From Firmicutes bacterium CAG:582 (GTDB lineage: Bacteria > Bacillota_I > Bacilli_A > RF39 > UBA660), in assembly GCA_000435515.1 (NCBI GenBank), contig FR884150.1:1-25984 (forward strand): a DNA stretch of 25,984 nt. Reading direction: 5' to 3'. This document shows positions 15,124-24,084 of this stretch, in pieces. Position numbers and translations under genes: made by a program. Below the pieces are notes generated by a model. The model was not told the DNA's origin and did no database searches. It saw only the letters and a program-made list of their open reading frames with translations. Every line of letters begins with the position of its first letter. The first letter of the stretch is position 1.

Positions 15124-15164
15124 ATTTTATTTTTTTGATACTATTTTACTAGAGGTATCAAATT

Positions 15165-17006
15165 ATGTATAAAACATCAGAAATATATCTTACTAAAAAT
15201 TATGTTTTAAAAAAAGAATGGGAAGATTTAATAAATGTTATATCTAATTATAATGGGTTATTAAAAAATTGGAAAATAATAATTGAAAACAATAGTAATC
15301 AATTAAGATATTTTATAAAATCTGATTGTAGTTTACCAGCAACAATTAATGGTTTAAATGCATTTTTAATGAAGAATATTGAAAATAATAAACTATATTA
15401 TTCTTACCTATCCCTACCGTTTTTTACAAATACAGAAAACAATATTATTGACATAATAAACTATCTAGAAATTAAAAATAAGGGAACACTCAATTTCATA
15501 GAAATAACTTTTAAGAAACTATCTAAAAATAATATTAAGAAAAAAATTGTTATTTATTTAACTAAAAACGGAAACGAAAAAAAATACAGGTTATTATTGA
15601 GTAATCCAACAAATATTTTATCAGTTGATTTTGATAATAATAAAAGGTATTTTTTTAAAAGTGCACCAAAATATTTAGATATAAATAAAATATTACATTT
15701 GCTTAGTACGGATATAAACTCTTCTATTTTTAAAATCGATACATTTCCTTATTTACAGGGGGATTTTTATCTAAATCAGAATAATTTTAGTTTTGATAAA
15801 CATTCTGTTGTTTTAGGTGCAAGTGGAACTGGTAAATCTAAATTTTTAAGTTTACTTATAAATAATATTTATAAAAACAGTGATCTGAAACAAAGATATA
15901 AAATTGTGATAATTGATCCGCATGCGACATTAGAGGATGACATAGGTGGAATTAGCCGAGTGATTGATTTTAAAACAACCTTGGATAGTATCGATTTATT
16001 CATAAACAATCCTGATGATGTTATTTCATCAACTGAGCTGTTACTTGAACTTTTTAAATCTTTAATAGCTGATCAATATAACTCTAAACTTGAAAGAGTT
16101 TTAAGACATAGTATCTATGTTCTTCTACTGGATAATTCCTTTAATTTCAGCAATTTAAGAAAAATATTATTAGAATTAGAATATAGAAATTTTTTAATAA
16201 AAAAACTTAAAAACAAATTACCAATAAGTGTTATTGAATTCTTTTTAACTGACTTTAACGATTTAAAAACCAAAGCATATGGAGAAGCAGTTTCCCCTAT
16301 CATTGCATTTATTGATGAAATGGAAATGATTCCGGTTTTTAACAATCAAACTAATGAAGATAATTTAAGAAAAACTATATACGATAATTTTTTAACTTTG
16401 TTTTCTTTGGATAGAACAAAACTGGGAGATAAAGTTACTAAAACCATTTCTGGATTAGTTATGCAACAATTATTATCTTTAATTCAAAATCATAGTTTTA
16501 ATGAACATATTATATTTATTGTTGATGAAGTTGCCGTTATAGAGAATCCAATATTATGTAGATTTTTAGCTGAAGCTAGAAAATATAATCTCTCATTAAT
16601 TTTAGCTGGACAATATTTTAGTCAAATTACTGATAAACTAAAGAATGCAATTTTTGCTAATGTTATTAACTATTATATTTTTAGAGTTTCTAAAATGGAT
16701 GCAAATATTTTAGTAGATAATTTTAATATGAAAATACCGCTTGATGACACTAGAGATAAAAAAATTAAGATGTTAACGGAATTAAACAATCGCGAGTGTA
16801 TTCTTAGAATTGATTCAAACGATAAATTACTTCCTGCTTTTAAAGCCTCTACTATTAGTTATGAAAGTATTCCTAGAATAAAAAAAGCAAATAATTTGGA
16901 AAAAAATAATGTGTTAAAAACTGATTGTAAATTTACTATTGGTAATAATGTTAATCTAAAAGATATATTGCTAAGTTCATCTACTAGAAAGGTTGATAAT
17001 AAATGA
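15165..17006 (+). CDS. HerA/VirD4-type P-loop ATPase
   Basis: The 613-aa product has a Walker A GASGTGKS (218-225) preceded by the HSVVLG strand, IIDPHATLED (249-258, the aspartate strand after Walker A seen in HerA/FtsK/TraG proteins), Walker B IIFIVDEV (449-456) and LILAGQYFSQI (478-488, a sensor-type Gln). The first 200 residues are an unassigned mixed region with no membrane segments, so it is a soluble ATPase of the HerA-FtsK superfamily. Members pump DNA or protein in conjugation, DNA repair or phage defence. The ATG at 15165 has AGAGG upstream. It overlaps the Cys-rich gene by 4 bp (ATGA), so the two are translationally coupled. No relaxase, integrase or other conjugation gene is in the window, and HerA's usual NurA or SIR2 partner is absent; the Cys-rich protein stands in the partner position. 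Confidence 0.8.
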   Translation: MYKTSEIYLTKNYVLKKEWEDLINVISNYNGLLKNWKIIIENNSNQLRYFIKSDCSLPATINGLNAFLMKNIENNKLYYSYLSLPFFTNTENNIIDIINYLEIKNKGTLNFIEITFKKLSKNNIKKKIVIYLTKNGNEKKYRLLLSNPTNILSVDFDNNKRYFFKSAPKYLDINKILHLLSTDINSSIFKIDTFPYLQGDFYLNQNNFSFDKHSVVLGASGTGKSKFLSLLINNIYKNSDLKQRYKIVIIDPHATLEDDIGGISRVIDFKTTLDSIDLFINNPDDVISSTELLLELFKSLIADQYNSKLERVLRHSIYVLLLDNSFNFSNLRKILLELEYRNFLIKKLKNKLPISVIEFFLTDFNDLKTKAYGEAVSPIIAFIDEMEMIPVFNNQTNEDNLRKTIYDNFLTLFSLDRTKLGDKVTKTISGLVMQQLLSLIQNHSFNEHIIFIVDEVAVIENPILCRFLAEARKYNLSLILAGQYFSQITDKLKNAIFANVINYYIFRVSKMDANILVDNFNMKIPLDDTRDKKIKMLTELNNRECILRIDSNDKLLPAFKASTISYESIPRIKKANNLEKNNVLKTDCKFTIGNNVNLKDILLSSSTRKVDNK

Positions 17007-17701
17007 ATGATAAATTGGCTTTAGACATTGTTGATAAAATATTCAATAATGTATTTGATACAGACAATAATTACTCTCTTGAAGAGTTACTAGATAAGGT
17101 AGCTTTTGATATAAAAATACCAAAACAGGTTATTGATTCAACTACTAATGAAATAACTTGGGCGGATTCAATAAATTCTAAAAAATTTATTACAAATGAA
17201 AATATGGAAAAACGAGATAAAACGATTGGTTGGATGCTTCCAAAAAAAGAATTTTCTAATCTTCAAGAATTAATAGATATGTGGAATTCTATAAATTTAA
17301 CCACAACAGAAAGAGTTTACGATTCTATCAATGTGATAAAAAGCGATACGATTTATGGATGTGTTAACGTTTATAGATGTACCGATTGTCGAGAATGCAA
17401 AAACATTGTGTATTGTGATTCCTGTGGTAACTCAGAATATCTTTTAGCTTCTCAAAGATCAAGTACTTGTAATTTTTGTATAAGAACTGATGATTCAAGA
17501 AATTGCAGCAATAGTTATAATGTTGTTTGTTCAAACAAAATTAGTAATTCTTTATTTATTCAAGACTGCTTTAATTTATATGAATGCATGTTTTGTTCTC
17601 ATATTGCTAATAAAAAGTTTTGTATAGTGAATATGCAATTTGAAGAAAATGAGTACTATGAAATAAAAAAAGCAATTATCAATTGGATTTTAAATTCTTA
17701 G
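17003..17701 (+). CDS. Cys-rich repeat protein coupled to the HerA-like ATPase
   Basis: The 232-aa product has a plain N-terminal half and a C-terminal half with 14 cysteines between residues 120 and 207 (120, 126, 129, 132, 138, 141, 156, 159, 168, 176, 189, 195, 198, 207). They lie in short turns such as YRCTDCRECKNIVYCDSC, interspersed with Ser/Asn-rich strands (SYNVVCSNKISNSL). This looks like a small right-handed helical repeat that may hold zinc or other metals. The ending YECMFCSHIANKKFCIVNMQF-NEYYEIKKAI recalls uncharacterised Cys-rich proteins of candidate-phyla bacteria (C--L-NK-YCI-NKQY--EEY), from memory. AAAGG precedes its ATG, which overlaps the ATPase stop by 4 bp. Function unknown; a partner or specificity factor for the ATPase is the simplest inference. 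Confidence 0.75.
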   Translation: MNDKLALDIVDKIFNNVFDTDNNYSLEELLDKVAFDIKIPKQVIDSTTNEITWADSINSKKFITNENMEKRDKTIGWMLPKKEFSNLQELIDMWNSINLTTTERVYDSINVIKSDTIYGCVNVYRCTDCRECKNIVYCDSCGNSEYLLASQRSSTCNFCIRTDDSRNCSNSYNVVCSNKISNSLFIQDCFNLYECMFCSHIANKKFCIVNMQFEENEYYEIKKAIINWILNS

Positions 17702-17721
17702 TAATGCATAACATAGAAAAA

Positions 17722-17751
17722 AGATGGAAAAATTTCCATCTAATTTTTTTT
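17722..17751. terminator. Bidirectional terminator between converging genes
   Basis: An 8-bp stem, AGATGGAA (17722-17729) and TTCCATCT (17734-17741), is flanked by T8 on the plus side (17744-17751) and by a run of As to the left that reads as Ts on the minus strand. It can serve both the Cys-rich gene and the minus-strand gene ending at 17791. Confidence 0.85.
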
Positions 17752-17790
17752 GATTGATTCTTCTGGTATCTCTTTATACTTTTATAACAC

Positions 17791-20094
17791 TTAACTTAAT
17801 TTCGGACCTTCTTCTTCCAAATTCTTTTCTTCTTCTAAATCAAGTTCATCTAAGATTTCAGCATAATCTTCTGGATTATATGATGTTTCTAAATTTGCTG
17901 ATAAGCCTAATAGATTAACACCAATTTTTTGTAAATTATTTATAATATTACTATACATTGGTGAATTTTTATCCACCGTTGACATATATTTTTTGAAAAG
18001 ATTAATAAAATCCTCTTCACTTCCTATTTCATAAAGTTTATCATTTACTTGAATCATTGGAAACTTACTGTCATCCTTGGGAACGAATTTTATATCAAAA
18101 CATCCACTCTTTTGTAAACTATAACATATTTTGTCAATCTTATCATATCCCAGTTTTTTTGTTACCTCTGCTTTTACCATAAATTGACTTTCTATTTTTT
18201 CTAGCTCTTTTGCATCATTTTTATAGATTTCTTTTAAAATCAGATAAGCTAAGATAGCATAAAATGTTCGATGATTTCCATCTTGAGTTACATAATATTT
18301 ACCACCAATTTCTGCCAATTTTATTGGTTCGTTTAAAGTGCTTATTTTTTCCAAATTCTCAAGAATATCTTTATCCAAATTATTTAATGCTCTTTTACCA
18401 TAATTATCTTTATCATGATAAAAATATGAAATACATTGTAAAATACTCATATCATTACTTCCTATTGCAAAAGTTCCGACTATATCTTTTAAGTTTACCA
18501 TTTCAATTTCTTTAGTATTAAAAGGTCTATCATAAGCCAAAGCATAATCAATTTCATTCGCCTTTGCTGCATTTTTACCGTGCATTGCTGTAGTGAAACT
18601 GCTTGGCAAATTATTTAAATCTATTCCATATTTAGTAAGAAAATTGGCAACAGGCCTGCTTATTTTAAATGTTTCTAATAAGGAATCATCTATTTCTGGA
18701 ACCTTATAACATTTATCTATTTTTTCTACGGCATCAACATCAAAGCAAAATTTTTCGGGATCAATATCTAGTTTTGATATTTGTGATTCAAATTCAATTT
18801 TGCTTTTTAGAGATGCCAAAAAATTTGGATCATATTTTGGAATTTCTGGTGATATTTCATGGATTACTTTTTCAATAGAATGTGCTGTAAGCGATATTCC
18901 ATTTCCTAAATCAATGGTTGTTGATGACATTTTTTCGTACCCATATTTTCTCAAATAAATCATAAATTTATCTATAATTGTAGAAATATCATTTGATATT
19001 TTTTCTTTTCTTTGTAAGCTATCTAAAGTATATCCTACTTCTCTTATAACGTCCTCTTCATTAAATGCTGTTCCTGAATTTTTAGATTGATTCATTAAAT
19101 GAGTTTTTACACTTTGATATTTTTCTTCCAATTCTTTAATTAATTCGTCAGTTATTTTAGAAGAAAAATAATCTTTGAATAAAACTTCTTTTCCATCAAC
19201 ATTTATTTTTTCTTTCAATTGAAAATTAATCCATCTTTTAGAACTTTCATCAATGGCTTTTTCAATTATGGTTGCACGTTTTTTGTTAAAAGAAGTTTTT
19301 TTACCATCAATAGATTTATTTGGTTCAGAACCATACCCAATCCAACCATCAATGCGTCCTGTAAGAAGTGGCGGATCTTTCATTCTAGATATTAATTCTG
19401 GATATTCTTTTTGCATTTCTTTTAGAATATTAAGATATTTATTAAGATTTTCTGTTGAAGAATATATTACTACTGTATCATCTCGGTTGCCATATTGATC
19501 AAACTTAAAATAATAAGGAAGCTGATATTTATCACATTTTTCTACAAGTATATTGATTATTTTATAGGTATCGAGTGATTCACAATCGATATATAATCTG
19601 TGTTCTACGTTTGGATAGTCATCTTTTTTAGCAGTTAAATATCTTGAACAAACGTGAACCCAACCACTGACCTCACCAAAAGAAGACCAACGGTATTTAT
19701 CCAAGGCATCCTCTAATTCCTTATCACCCTTTTTTCCAAAGAAGATGTTATTTGCTTCAGCCATAGTAGTTACATCTGAAACGTTTTTTAAATATTGTCT
19801 CATTTTAATAAAATCATAACCATAGCTACCCTTTTTATATAATTCAATAAATTCTTCTTTAGTTATGGCTACTATGCTATTTTTCCATTTATTAAACAAT
19901 ATTGCATAAAATTTATCAGCATCAGCACGATAATATTCTCCCTTATTATGTTCCTTCTCTACAGTTTGGGTTAATTTACCATAAAATCCTCCCATACTGC
20001 CAAAGCTAGTAGCATAAACATCAAGCAATTTAGAAAGTACATCCTGATCATTTAAAGGATTTTGTATTTGATTGTAAAAAGCAGAATGTTCCAT
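17791..20094 (-). CDS. Large protein with HopA1-like region and ParB/Srx-like DGNHR motif
   Basis: The 767-aa product is soluble and without a signal peptide. Residues about 140-285 look like the HopA1/LxmY family: WVHVCSRYLT, HRLYID, LPYYFKFDQYGNRDDTVVIYSS and PPLLTGRIDGWIGYGSEP followed by SFNKKRATIIEKAI. HopA1 is a type III effector family also found as the lyase-like component of class V lanthipeptide synthesis. Residues about 535-650 look like a ParB/sulfiredoxin-type domain: MVNLKDIVGTFAIG, GKYYVTQDGNHRTFYAILAYL (D605-R609) and FMVKAEV. The tail is acidic (DELDLEEEKNLEEEGP). The ATG at 20094 is preferred because GGGAG lies 8 nt upstream; the GTG at 20103 is part of that site. Both domain calls are from pattern only, and the combination is not one I know. 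No precursor peptide or kinase is visible nearby. Confidence 0.6.
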   Translation of the reverse strand: MEHSAFYNQIQNPLNDQDVLSKLLDVYATSFGSMGGFYGKLTQTVEKEHNKGEYYRADADKFYAILFNKWKNSIVAITKEEFIELYKKGSYGYDFIKMRQYLKNVSDVTTMAEANNIFFGKKGDKELEDALDKYRWSSFGEVSGWVHVCSRYLTAKKDDYPNVEHRLYIDCESLDTYKIINILVEKCDKYQLPYYFKFDQYGNRDDTVVIYSSTENLNKYLNILKEMQKEYPELISRMKDPPLLTGRIDGWIGYGSEPNKSIDGKKTSFNKKRATIIEKAIDESSKRWINFQLKEKINVDGKEVLFKDYFSSKITDELIKELEEKYQSVKTHLMNQSKNSGTAFNEEDVIREVGYTLDSLQRKEKISNDISTIIDKFMIYLRKYGYEKMSSTTIDLGNGISLTAHSIEKVIHEISPEIPKYDPNFLASLKSKIEFESQISKLDIDPEKFCFDVDAVEKIDKCYKVPEIDDSLLETFKISRPVANFLTKYGIDLNNLPSSFTTAMHGKNAAKANEIDYALAYDRPFNTKEIEMVNLKDIVGTFAIGSNDMSILQCISYFYHDKDNYGKRALNNLDKDILENLEKISTLNEPIKLAEIGGKYYVTQDGNHRTFYAILAYLILKEIYKNDAKELEKIESQFMVKAEVTKKLGYDKIDKICYSLQKSGCFDIKFVPKDDSKFPMIQVNDKLYEIGSEEDFINLFKKYMSTVDKNSPMYSNIINNLQKIGVNLLGLSANLETSYNPEDYAEILDELDLEEEKNLEEEGPKLS

Positions 20095-20170
20095 AGTTTT
20101 CACTCCCTATTGTATTTTAAAGTATATTACTTAATTAAATTATAACTCATTTGACATATACAATTAAAGC

Positions 20171-20204
20171 AAAAAAAATAATTTAACAATTTTACGCTAA
20201 ATTA
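20171..20204 (-). terminator. Probable terminator after the ABC exporter gene
   Basis: TAATTTA (20198-20204 read on the minus strand) pairs with TAAATTA (20179-20185) around a 12-nt loop, followed by eight Ts (20171-20178). The stem is AT-only, so the call is moderate. Confidence 0.5.
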
Positions 20205-20209
20205 CTTTT

Positions 20210-21931
20210 CTAATTTTCTTCTACTTCATATAATTTTTTATATTCATCACATTTTTTCATAAGATCTTTATGTGTACCTTTAGCAATTATGTTATGGTTG
20301 CTTAAAACTAAAATGTTATCTGCATCAACTATAGTTGATAATCGATGTGCGACAATTATGACTGTATGATCTTTAGCTAAATCCTTCATAATCTTTTTTA
20401 TTTTCTCTTGATTGCTATTGTCAAGTGCACTTGTTGCTTCATCAAATAAAATAATTTTTGAATTTTTGATTAATGCACGAGCAATCGCGATTCTTTGTCT
20501 TTGACCTCCACTTAATATCACTCCATTTTCACCAACAACTGTATCATAACCTTCTTCCATTTCAATTATTAAATCATGGATTCTAGCTTTCTTACATACT
20601 TCAATTATTTCTTCGTCTGTTGCTGATGGACGAGCTAAGCGGATATTGTCCTTTATTGATAGATTAAATATATATGGAGCTTGAGATACAATTGACATAT
20701 TATCCTTTATGTTTTTTTCTGAAAGTTCATTGATATCTATGTTATCAATCAAGATACTACCTTTGTCGACATTATAACTTTTGTTAATCAATTTTAAAAT
20801 CGATGATTTACCTTCTCCACTTTTACCAACAATAGCTGTCATTTCATGTTCATGTATTTTGAAGCTTAAGTTGTTAAATAACTCTTTGGAGTTGTACTTA
20901 AACTTAACATTTTTAAATTCAATATTTCCTTTTAAGTCATTTATTTCTTTTGTTCCATAAGTTTCTTTAGTAAACGTATTATAATATATGATATCAAAAA
21001 CTCGAGTAGCTGCGACTTTTCCGTCAGCAAATCTTTCTAACATATCAGTTATAAAAGTTATTAAATTTAATACTTTATTCTTATATAGGAATATTATTAA
21101 AAATGAACTAACCTCTAGCATATTTTTCTTAATAAAATATACCGATAAAATAACAAAAATAAAATCTAAAATATGTTGAAAAGCAGCGATATATCTATTC
21201 CAAGTTCTTCTTGTGTGAATGCTTTTTGTTTCCGCATCAATTGAATCCTTAGTTTTACTATTAACATCTTTAAGAATAGTATCCTTTAAATTTAAATCTT
21301 TTATCTCTCTTATACCACGAACAACATCTGTGTATAATCCTACAGTTTTCTCATCCTTTATCTTATAATCTTTTCTTACTCTTTTATAATATTTTAATTT
21401 TAAGATTGTTAATAAATAAACTAATATTACATTTAATACAAGAAAGATACCTAAATATTTATTTAAAAAGAAAACATAGACAATAAAACTAATATTTAAA
21501 ATTATTCCTGATAAATCATCAGTTACATCATCAAATAATTGAGATAACTCAGTTGTATCCTTATTAAGTCTTGAAACAAACATTCCCGAATTAGTGTTAT
21601 CAAAGTTTTTTACTTCAAAGTTGGTTAAACTTTCAAGCATGTCTCTTTTTAAATCAAAGTTAACCCTAGCATTCAATTTAAGAATAACTCTTGACCATAA
21701 ATTAGTAACTATTTCAATAATTATTCTGATTACTACTAAAGTTAATGCAACAGTGATGATCTTCGTTATATCAAAATTTTCAAAATAGCTTAATAACTTT
21801 CCTTCGTATATTGGAGATAGTAAAGAAATAAAGGCAAATAAAAGATTTAAAACAATTACAAGTATAACCAAAGTCGGATATTTTTTATAATAATTAAATA
21901 ATCTTTTTACATTTTTAGTATCACTTTTCAT
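20210..21931 (-). CDS. ABC exporter, fused permease and ATPase (half transporter)
   Basis: The 573-aa product joins a six-helix type I exporter membrane domain (about 15-310) to a nucleotide-binding domain: Walker A GKSGEGKSS (369-377), Q-loop near SIVSQAPYIF, signature LSGGQRQRIAIARAL (from 473), Walker B IILFDEATSALD (493-504) and the H-loop AHRLS (H529). It should work as a homodimer exporting a lipid, peptide or drug; the substrate is not evident. There is no C39 peptidase domain, and no precursor peptide or second half transporter adjoins. The ATG at 21931 has GGGAG upstream; the frame extends to 21970 without an RBS. It is a single-gene unit. Confidence 0.92.
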   Translation of the reverse strand: MKSDTKNVKRLFNYYKKYPTLVILVIVLNLLFAFISLLSPIYEGKLLSYFENFDITKIITVALTLVVIRIIIEIVTNLWSRVILKLNARVNFDLKRDMLESLTNFEVKNFDNTNSGMFVSRLNKDTTELSQLFDDVTDDLSGIILNISFIVYVFFLNKYLGIFLVLNVILVYLLTILKLKYYKRVRKDYKIKDEKTVGLYTDVVRGIREIKDLNLKDTILKDVNSKTKDSIDAETKSIHTRRTWNRYIAAFQHILDFIFVILSVYFIKKNMLEVSSFLIIFLYKNKVLNLITFITDMLERFADGKVAATRVFDIIYYNTFTKETYGTKEINDLKGNIEFKNVKFKYNSKELFNNLSFKIHEHEMTAIVGKSGEGKSSILKLINKSYNVDKGSILIDNIDINELSEKNIKDNMSIVSQAPYIFNLSIKDNIRLARPSATDEEIIEVCKKARIHDLIIEMEEGYDTVVGENGVILSGGQRQRIAIARALIKNSKIILFDEATSALDNSNQEKIKKIMKDLAKDHTVIIVAHRLSTIVDADNILVLSNHNIIAKGTHKDLMKKCDEYKKLYEVEEN

Positions 21932-22051
21932 AAAAATAAACTCCCAACAATAATATCTATAAAACTTCAATTAAAAGTATCATCACAGAATAAATTCAGT
22001 GATGCATGAAGTCACCTTTTTATTATATTATATTTTAAAACCTTTTTATAT

Positions 22052-22074
22052 AAAAAAAATCCAAATATGGATTT
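22052..22074 (-). terminator. Intrinsic terminator after the 161-aa gene
   Basis: AAATCCA and TGGATTT (22068-22074 with 22057-22063 on the minus strand) form a 7-bp stem with a 4-nt loop, followed by Ts. The stem touches the stop codon. Confidence 0.75.
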
Positions 22075-22559
22075 TAATTTTTAAATAGAAACTTGTTTTT
22101 CTTTAAATATTCTTCTATTCTAACATCTATTGATTTTATGTATTTTGGATGAATATCACCTCTAGATAAGAACTCGTTTCCGTAATGTGTAGAGTTTCTA
22201 AAAGCTTTAATACTGCTATCTACAATAATATCCAATTTATCTACAGAAGAAGAATCATACTCTTCTTCTCCTTTATATAAATCTTGTAACCCAGCAACTG
22301 ATAAAGAGACATTGTCTATGCCATTCACATGAGATTCTATATCGGAATACTTTTTTAGTTCATCCTCACTAAAACTAGCTAGACCAATCCTATTTAATGA
22401 ACTCATCGACAAAATTCCATGTGCAACTACCCAAATCCCTGCTTGATAATCAGTGTTATGATGATACGTTGAACCATCTATATCGATTCTTTCCATTTTA
22501 GCAGTATTCAATATATAATAAGCATAATTTATTATGTCCTTTTTACTAAAATATTCCAT
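22074..22559 (-). CDS. Hypothetical protein, unknown function
   Basis: The 161-aa product is not a family I recognise. It has no membrane segment or signal peptide. The middle holds YHHNTDYQAGIWVVAHGILSMSSLNRIGLASFSEDELKKYSDIESHV, rich in His and small residues, and the C-terminus is acidic and then Lys-rich (VRIEEYLKKNKFLFKN). Several His, Asp and Glu residues could form a metal site (HH at 28-29, H47, H77, H124), but no named motif is evident. AAAGGGG precedes the ATG. The upstream gene on the same strand ends with its own terminator (22623-22647), so this is a single-gene unit. Confidence 0.65.
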   Translation of the reverse strand: MEYFSKKDIINYAYYILNTAKMERIDIDGSTYHHNTDYQAGIWVVAHGILSMSSLNRIGLASFSEDELKKYSDIESHVNGIDNVSLSVAGLQDLYKGEEEYDSSSVDKLDIIVDSSIKAFRNSTHYGNEFLSRGDIHPKYIKSIDVRIEEYLKKNKFLFKN

Positions 22560-22622
22560 AAAGAACCCCTTTCGAAGTTGTATTTTATCATATTTACACT
22601 TTCATTGCAAATTTTACATAAT

Positions 22623-22647
22623 AAAAAAATGGTTAATAGTTTAACCA
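22623..22647 (-). terminator. Intrinsic terminator after the 279-aa gene
   Basis: TGGTTAA and TTAACCA (22641-22647 with 22630-22636) form a perfect 7-bp stem with a 4-nt loop, followed by seven Ts on the minus strand. It lies 4 nt past the stop codon. Confidence 0.85.
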
Positions 22648-22650
22648 CTC

Positions 22651-23490
22651 TTATGCTTTTTTTATTTTTAGTATTTCTGAAACTGTTTCAAGTATTTGAT
22701 CTTGATTTTCAGTTAATATTGCATTATATAAATATTTGTTTAAAGAACATACTTGACCAAAGAAATCCATATTTTTTGGTAGTTGGTCAAATATTGAATT
22801 TCTTAAAGTATCGATATATATAAGCTCATCTGTCATATCCAATGACTCAGGTTTTGTAATGTTAATATAAAATGATTCTTCAAGTAATGTTTGAAGTTCT
22901 TGAGAAATTATTAAATCGCTTTGTTTATCAAGGCTATAATTAAATTCTGTTCCTATAACATTAACACCTAAGTAGTTTAATAAGGCTGACATTTCTTGAA
23001 TACGCTTATTTGTTTCCTCATCAAATGTAGTTATACATTGTTTATAAAATACATAGTAAAAATTTAATAAACGGCTTATTCCACTTTCTTTATTTTCCAA
23101 ATCACTTTGATCAAAATAATTTTTTATTTGATATAATCCTTTTTTAAAACTTTTAGTTTCTTTTGATAAAAATGAATATTCTTCATCACTAAGCTTACTC
23201 ATATCCTCAGTACTGATTTTAAGTCCAACATCTTTTTCATATTGTAATGAAAATTCTTTATTAAACTTGGTTACTATCTTTTTTAATAAAGATAATTTTT
23301 CTTCTTTATAAACTGCATACGTAACACTTGTAGAATCTTTTATTTGAATAGTTAAAGACTTTCCTTCATATATTTTTTTTGTTAAATTTAAATATTCATA
23401 AATACCGACTTTTTCAAGTAATAATCCATCTATACCGGTTGTTTGAATTATTTCACCATCTCTAATAATTTTTATATTTTCTATTGGCAT
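22651..23490 (-). CDS. Hypothetical soluble protein, unknown function
   Basis: I do not recognise this 279-aa protein. The first 60 residues are beta-rich (IENIKIIRDGEIIQTTGIDGLLLEKVGIYEYLNLTKKIYEGKSLTIQIKD). The rest is mostly helical, with charged stretches (EKDVGLKISTEDMSKLSDEEYSFLSKETKSFKKGLYQIK), and ends in LETVSEILKIKKA. There is no signal peptide, membrane segment or Cys cluster. Strong GGAGGGG precedes the ATG, and the gene has its own promoter (23513-23540) and terminator, so it is a self-contained unit. It could be a cargo or accessory gene of the island; no function is inferred. Confidence 0.65.
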   Translation of the reverse strand: MPIENIKIIRDGEIIQTTGIDGLLLEKVGIYEYLNLTKKIYEGKSLTIQIKDSTSVTYAVYKEEKLSLLKKIVTKFNKEFSLQYEKDVGLKISTEDMSKLSDEEYSFLSKETKSFKKGLYQIKNYFDQSDLENKESGISRLLNFYYVFYKQCITTFDEETNKRIQEMSALLNYLGVNVIGTEFNYSLDKQSDLIISQELQTLLEESFYINITKPESLDMTDELIYIDTLRNSIFDQLPKNMDFFGQVCSLNKYLYNAILTENQDQILETVSEILKIKKA

Positions 23491-23512
23491 ATTTTCCCCT
23501 CCAGGACTTGTT

Positions 23513-23540
23513 ATTATACTCTTTTATAAAAAAATTGCAA
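23513..23540 (-). promoter_or_regulatory. Promoter of the 279-aa gene
   Basis: TTGCAA (23535-23540) and a perfect TATAAT (23513-23518) are 16 bp apart on the minus strand, about 20 nt upstream of the strong RBS at 23490. It lies immediately after the stop codon of the PrdX-like gene. Confidence 0.55.
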
Positions 23541-23542
23541 AT

Positions 23543-24031
23543 TTAACAGTCAATTATGTCTACTGTATTTCCATGATTTTTTATGATTTCAATTAAATCT
23601 TCAGTTTTTATCCATAAAGTTGCTGTATTTTCATTTGGATGTATTCCAATTATACCATTATCATTTAAGAAAAATTTGTCTATAAAAAATCTTACTTTTA
23701 GTTTTTCATCATTCAATATACCTAAAGGACTTACAGAGCCAGGAATAAGTTTTAAAATACTCATCAAATCTTCAGCTGATGCAAAACTTAAATTACGCGT
23801 GTTAAAACTTTTTCTAAATTGTTTTAAATCAACTTTTTTATCACCTTTAATCGTAATTAAATAATAATTTAACTTTTTATCATCTCTTACAAAAATATTT
23901 TTAGCATCACGATTTTTATATTTTAAATTCACCTCATCCAAATCACCCATATTAAATACAGCTTGATGCTCCTCTAATTCAAACCAAACGTTTTTATTTT
24001 TTAAATTTTTGATTATGTTTTCTTTATCCAT
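23543..24031 (-). CDS. PrdX/YbaK-type aminoacyl-tRNA deacylase
   Basis: The 162-aa product matches the stand-alone prolyl-tRNA-synthetase-associated (PrdX/ProX, YbaK superfamily) domain: FELEEHQAVFNMGDLDE near the N-terminus, AKNIFVRDDKKLNYYLITIKGDKKVDLKQFRK (43-74, with the conserved Lys45), LSFASAEDLMSIL, PGSVSPLGILND (97-108) and GIHPNENTATLWI (129-141). These proteins hydrolyse misacylated tRNAs such as Ala-tRNA(Pro), or related mischarged tRNAs, in the cytosol. All characteristic segments are present and the length is normal, so it should be active. AAGGGTG precedes the ATG. The DNPH1-like gene upstream has its own terminator, so this is probably a separate unit. Confidence 0.88.
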   Translation of the reverse strand: MDKENIIKNLKNKNVWFELEEHQAVFNMGDLDEVNLKYKNRDAKNIFVRDDKKLNYYLITIKGDKKVDLKQFRKSFNTRNLSFASAEDLMSILKLIPGSVSPLGILNDEKLKVRFFIDKFFLNDNGIIGIHPNENTATLWIKTEDLIEIIKNHGNTVDIIDC

Positions 24032-24060
24032 TTTACACCCTTTTTAATATAACACATAAA

Positions 24061-24084
24061 AATAAAAGCATACAATGTATACTT
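24061..24084 (-). terminator. Intrinsic terminator after the DNPH1-like gene
   Basis: AAGTATAC and GTATGCTT (24077-24084 with 24066-24073, one G-U pair, 3-nt loop) are followed by TTTTATTTTT on the minus strand, directly after the stop codon at 24085. Confidence 0.65.

Noticed and set aside
15165..17701. Part of a conjugative element
   Set aside because: No relaxase, VirB6, coupling membrane protein, integrase or oriT-like repeats were found around the ATPase.
17791..20094. A complete class V lanthipeptide cluster around the HopA1-like gene
   Set aside because: No precursor peptide, kinase or cyclase gene adjoins; the ABC exporter next to it has its own start site and no peptidase domain.
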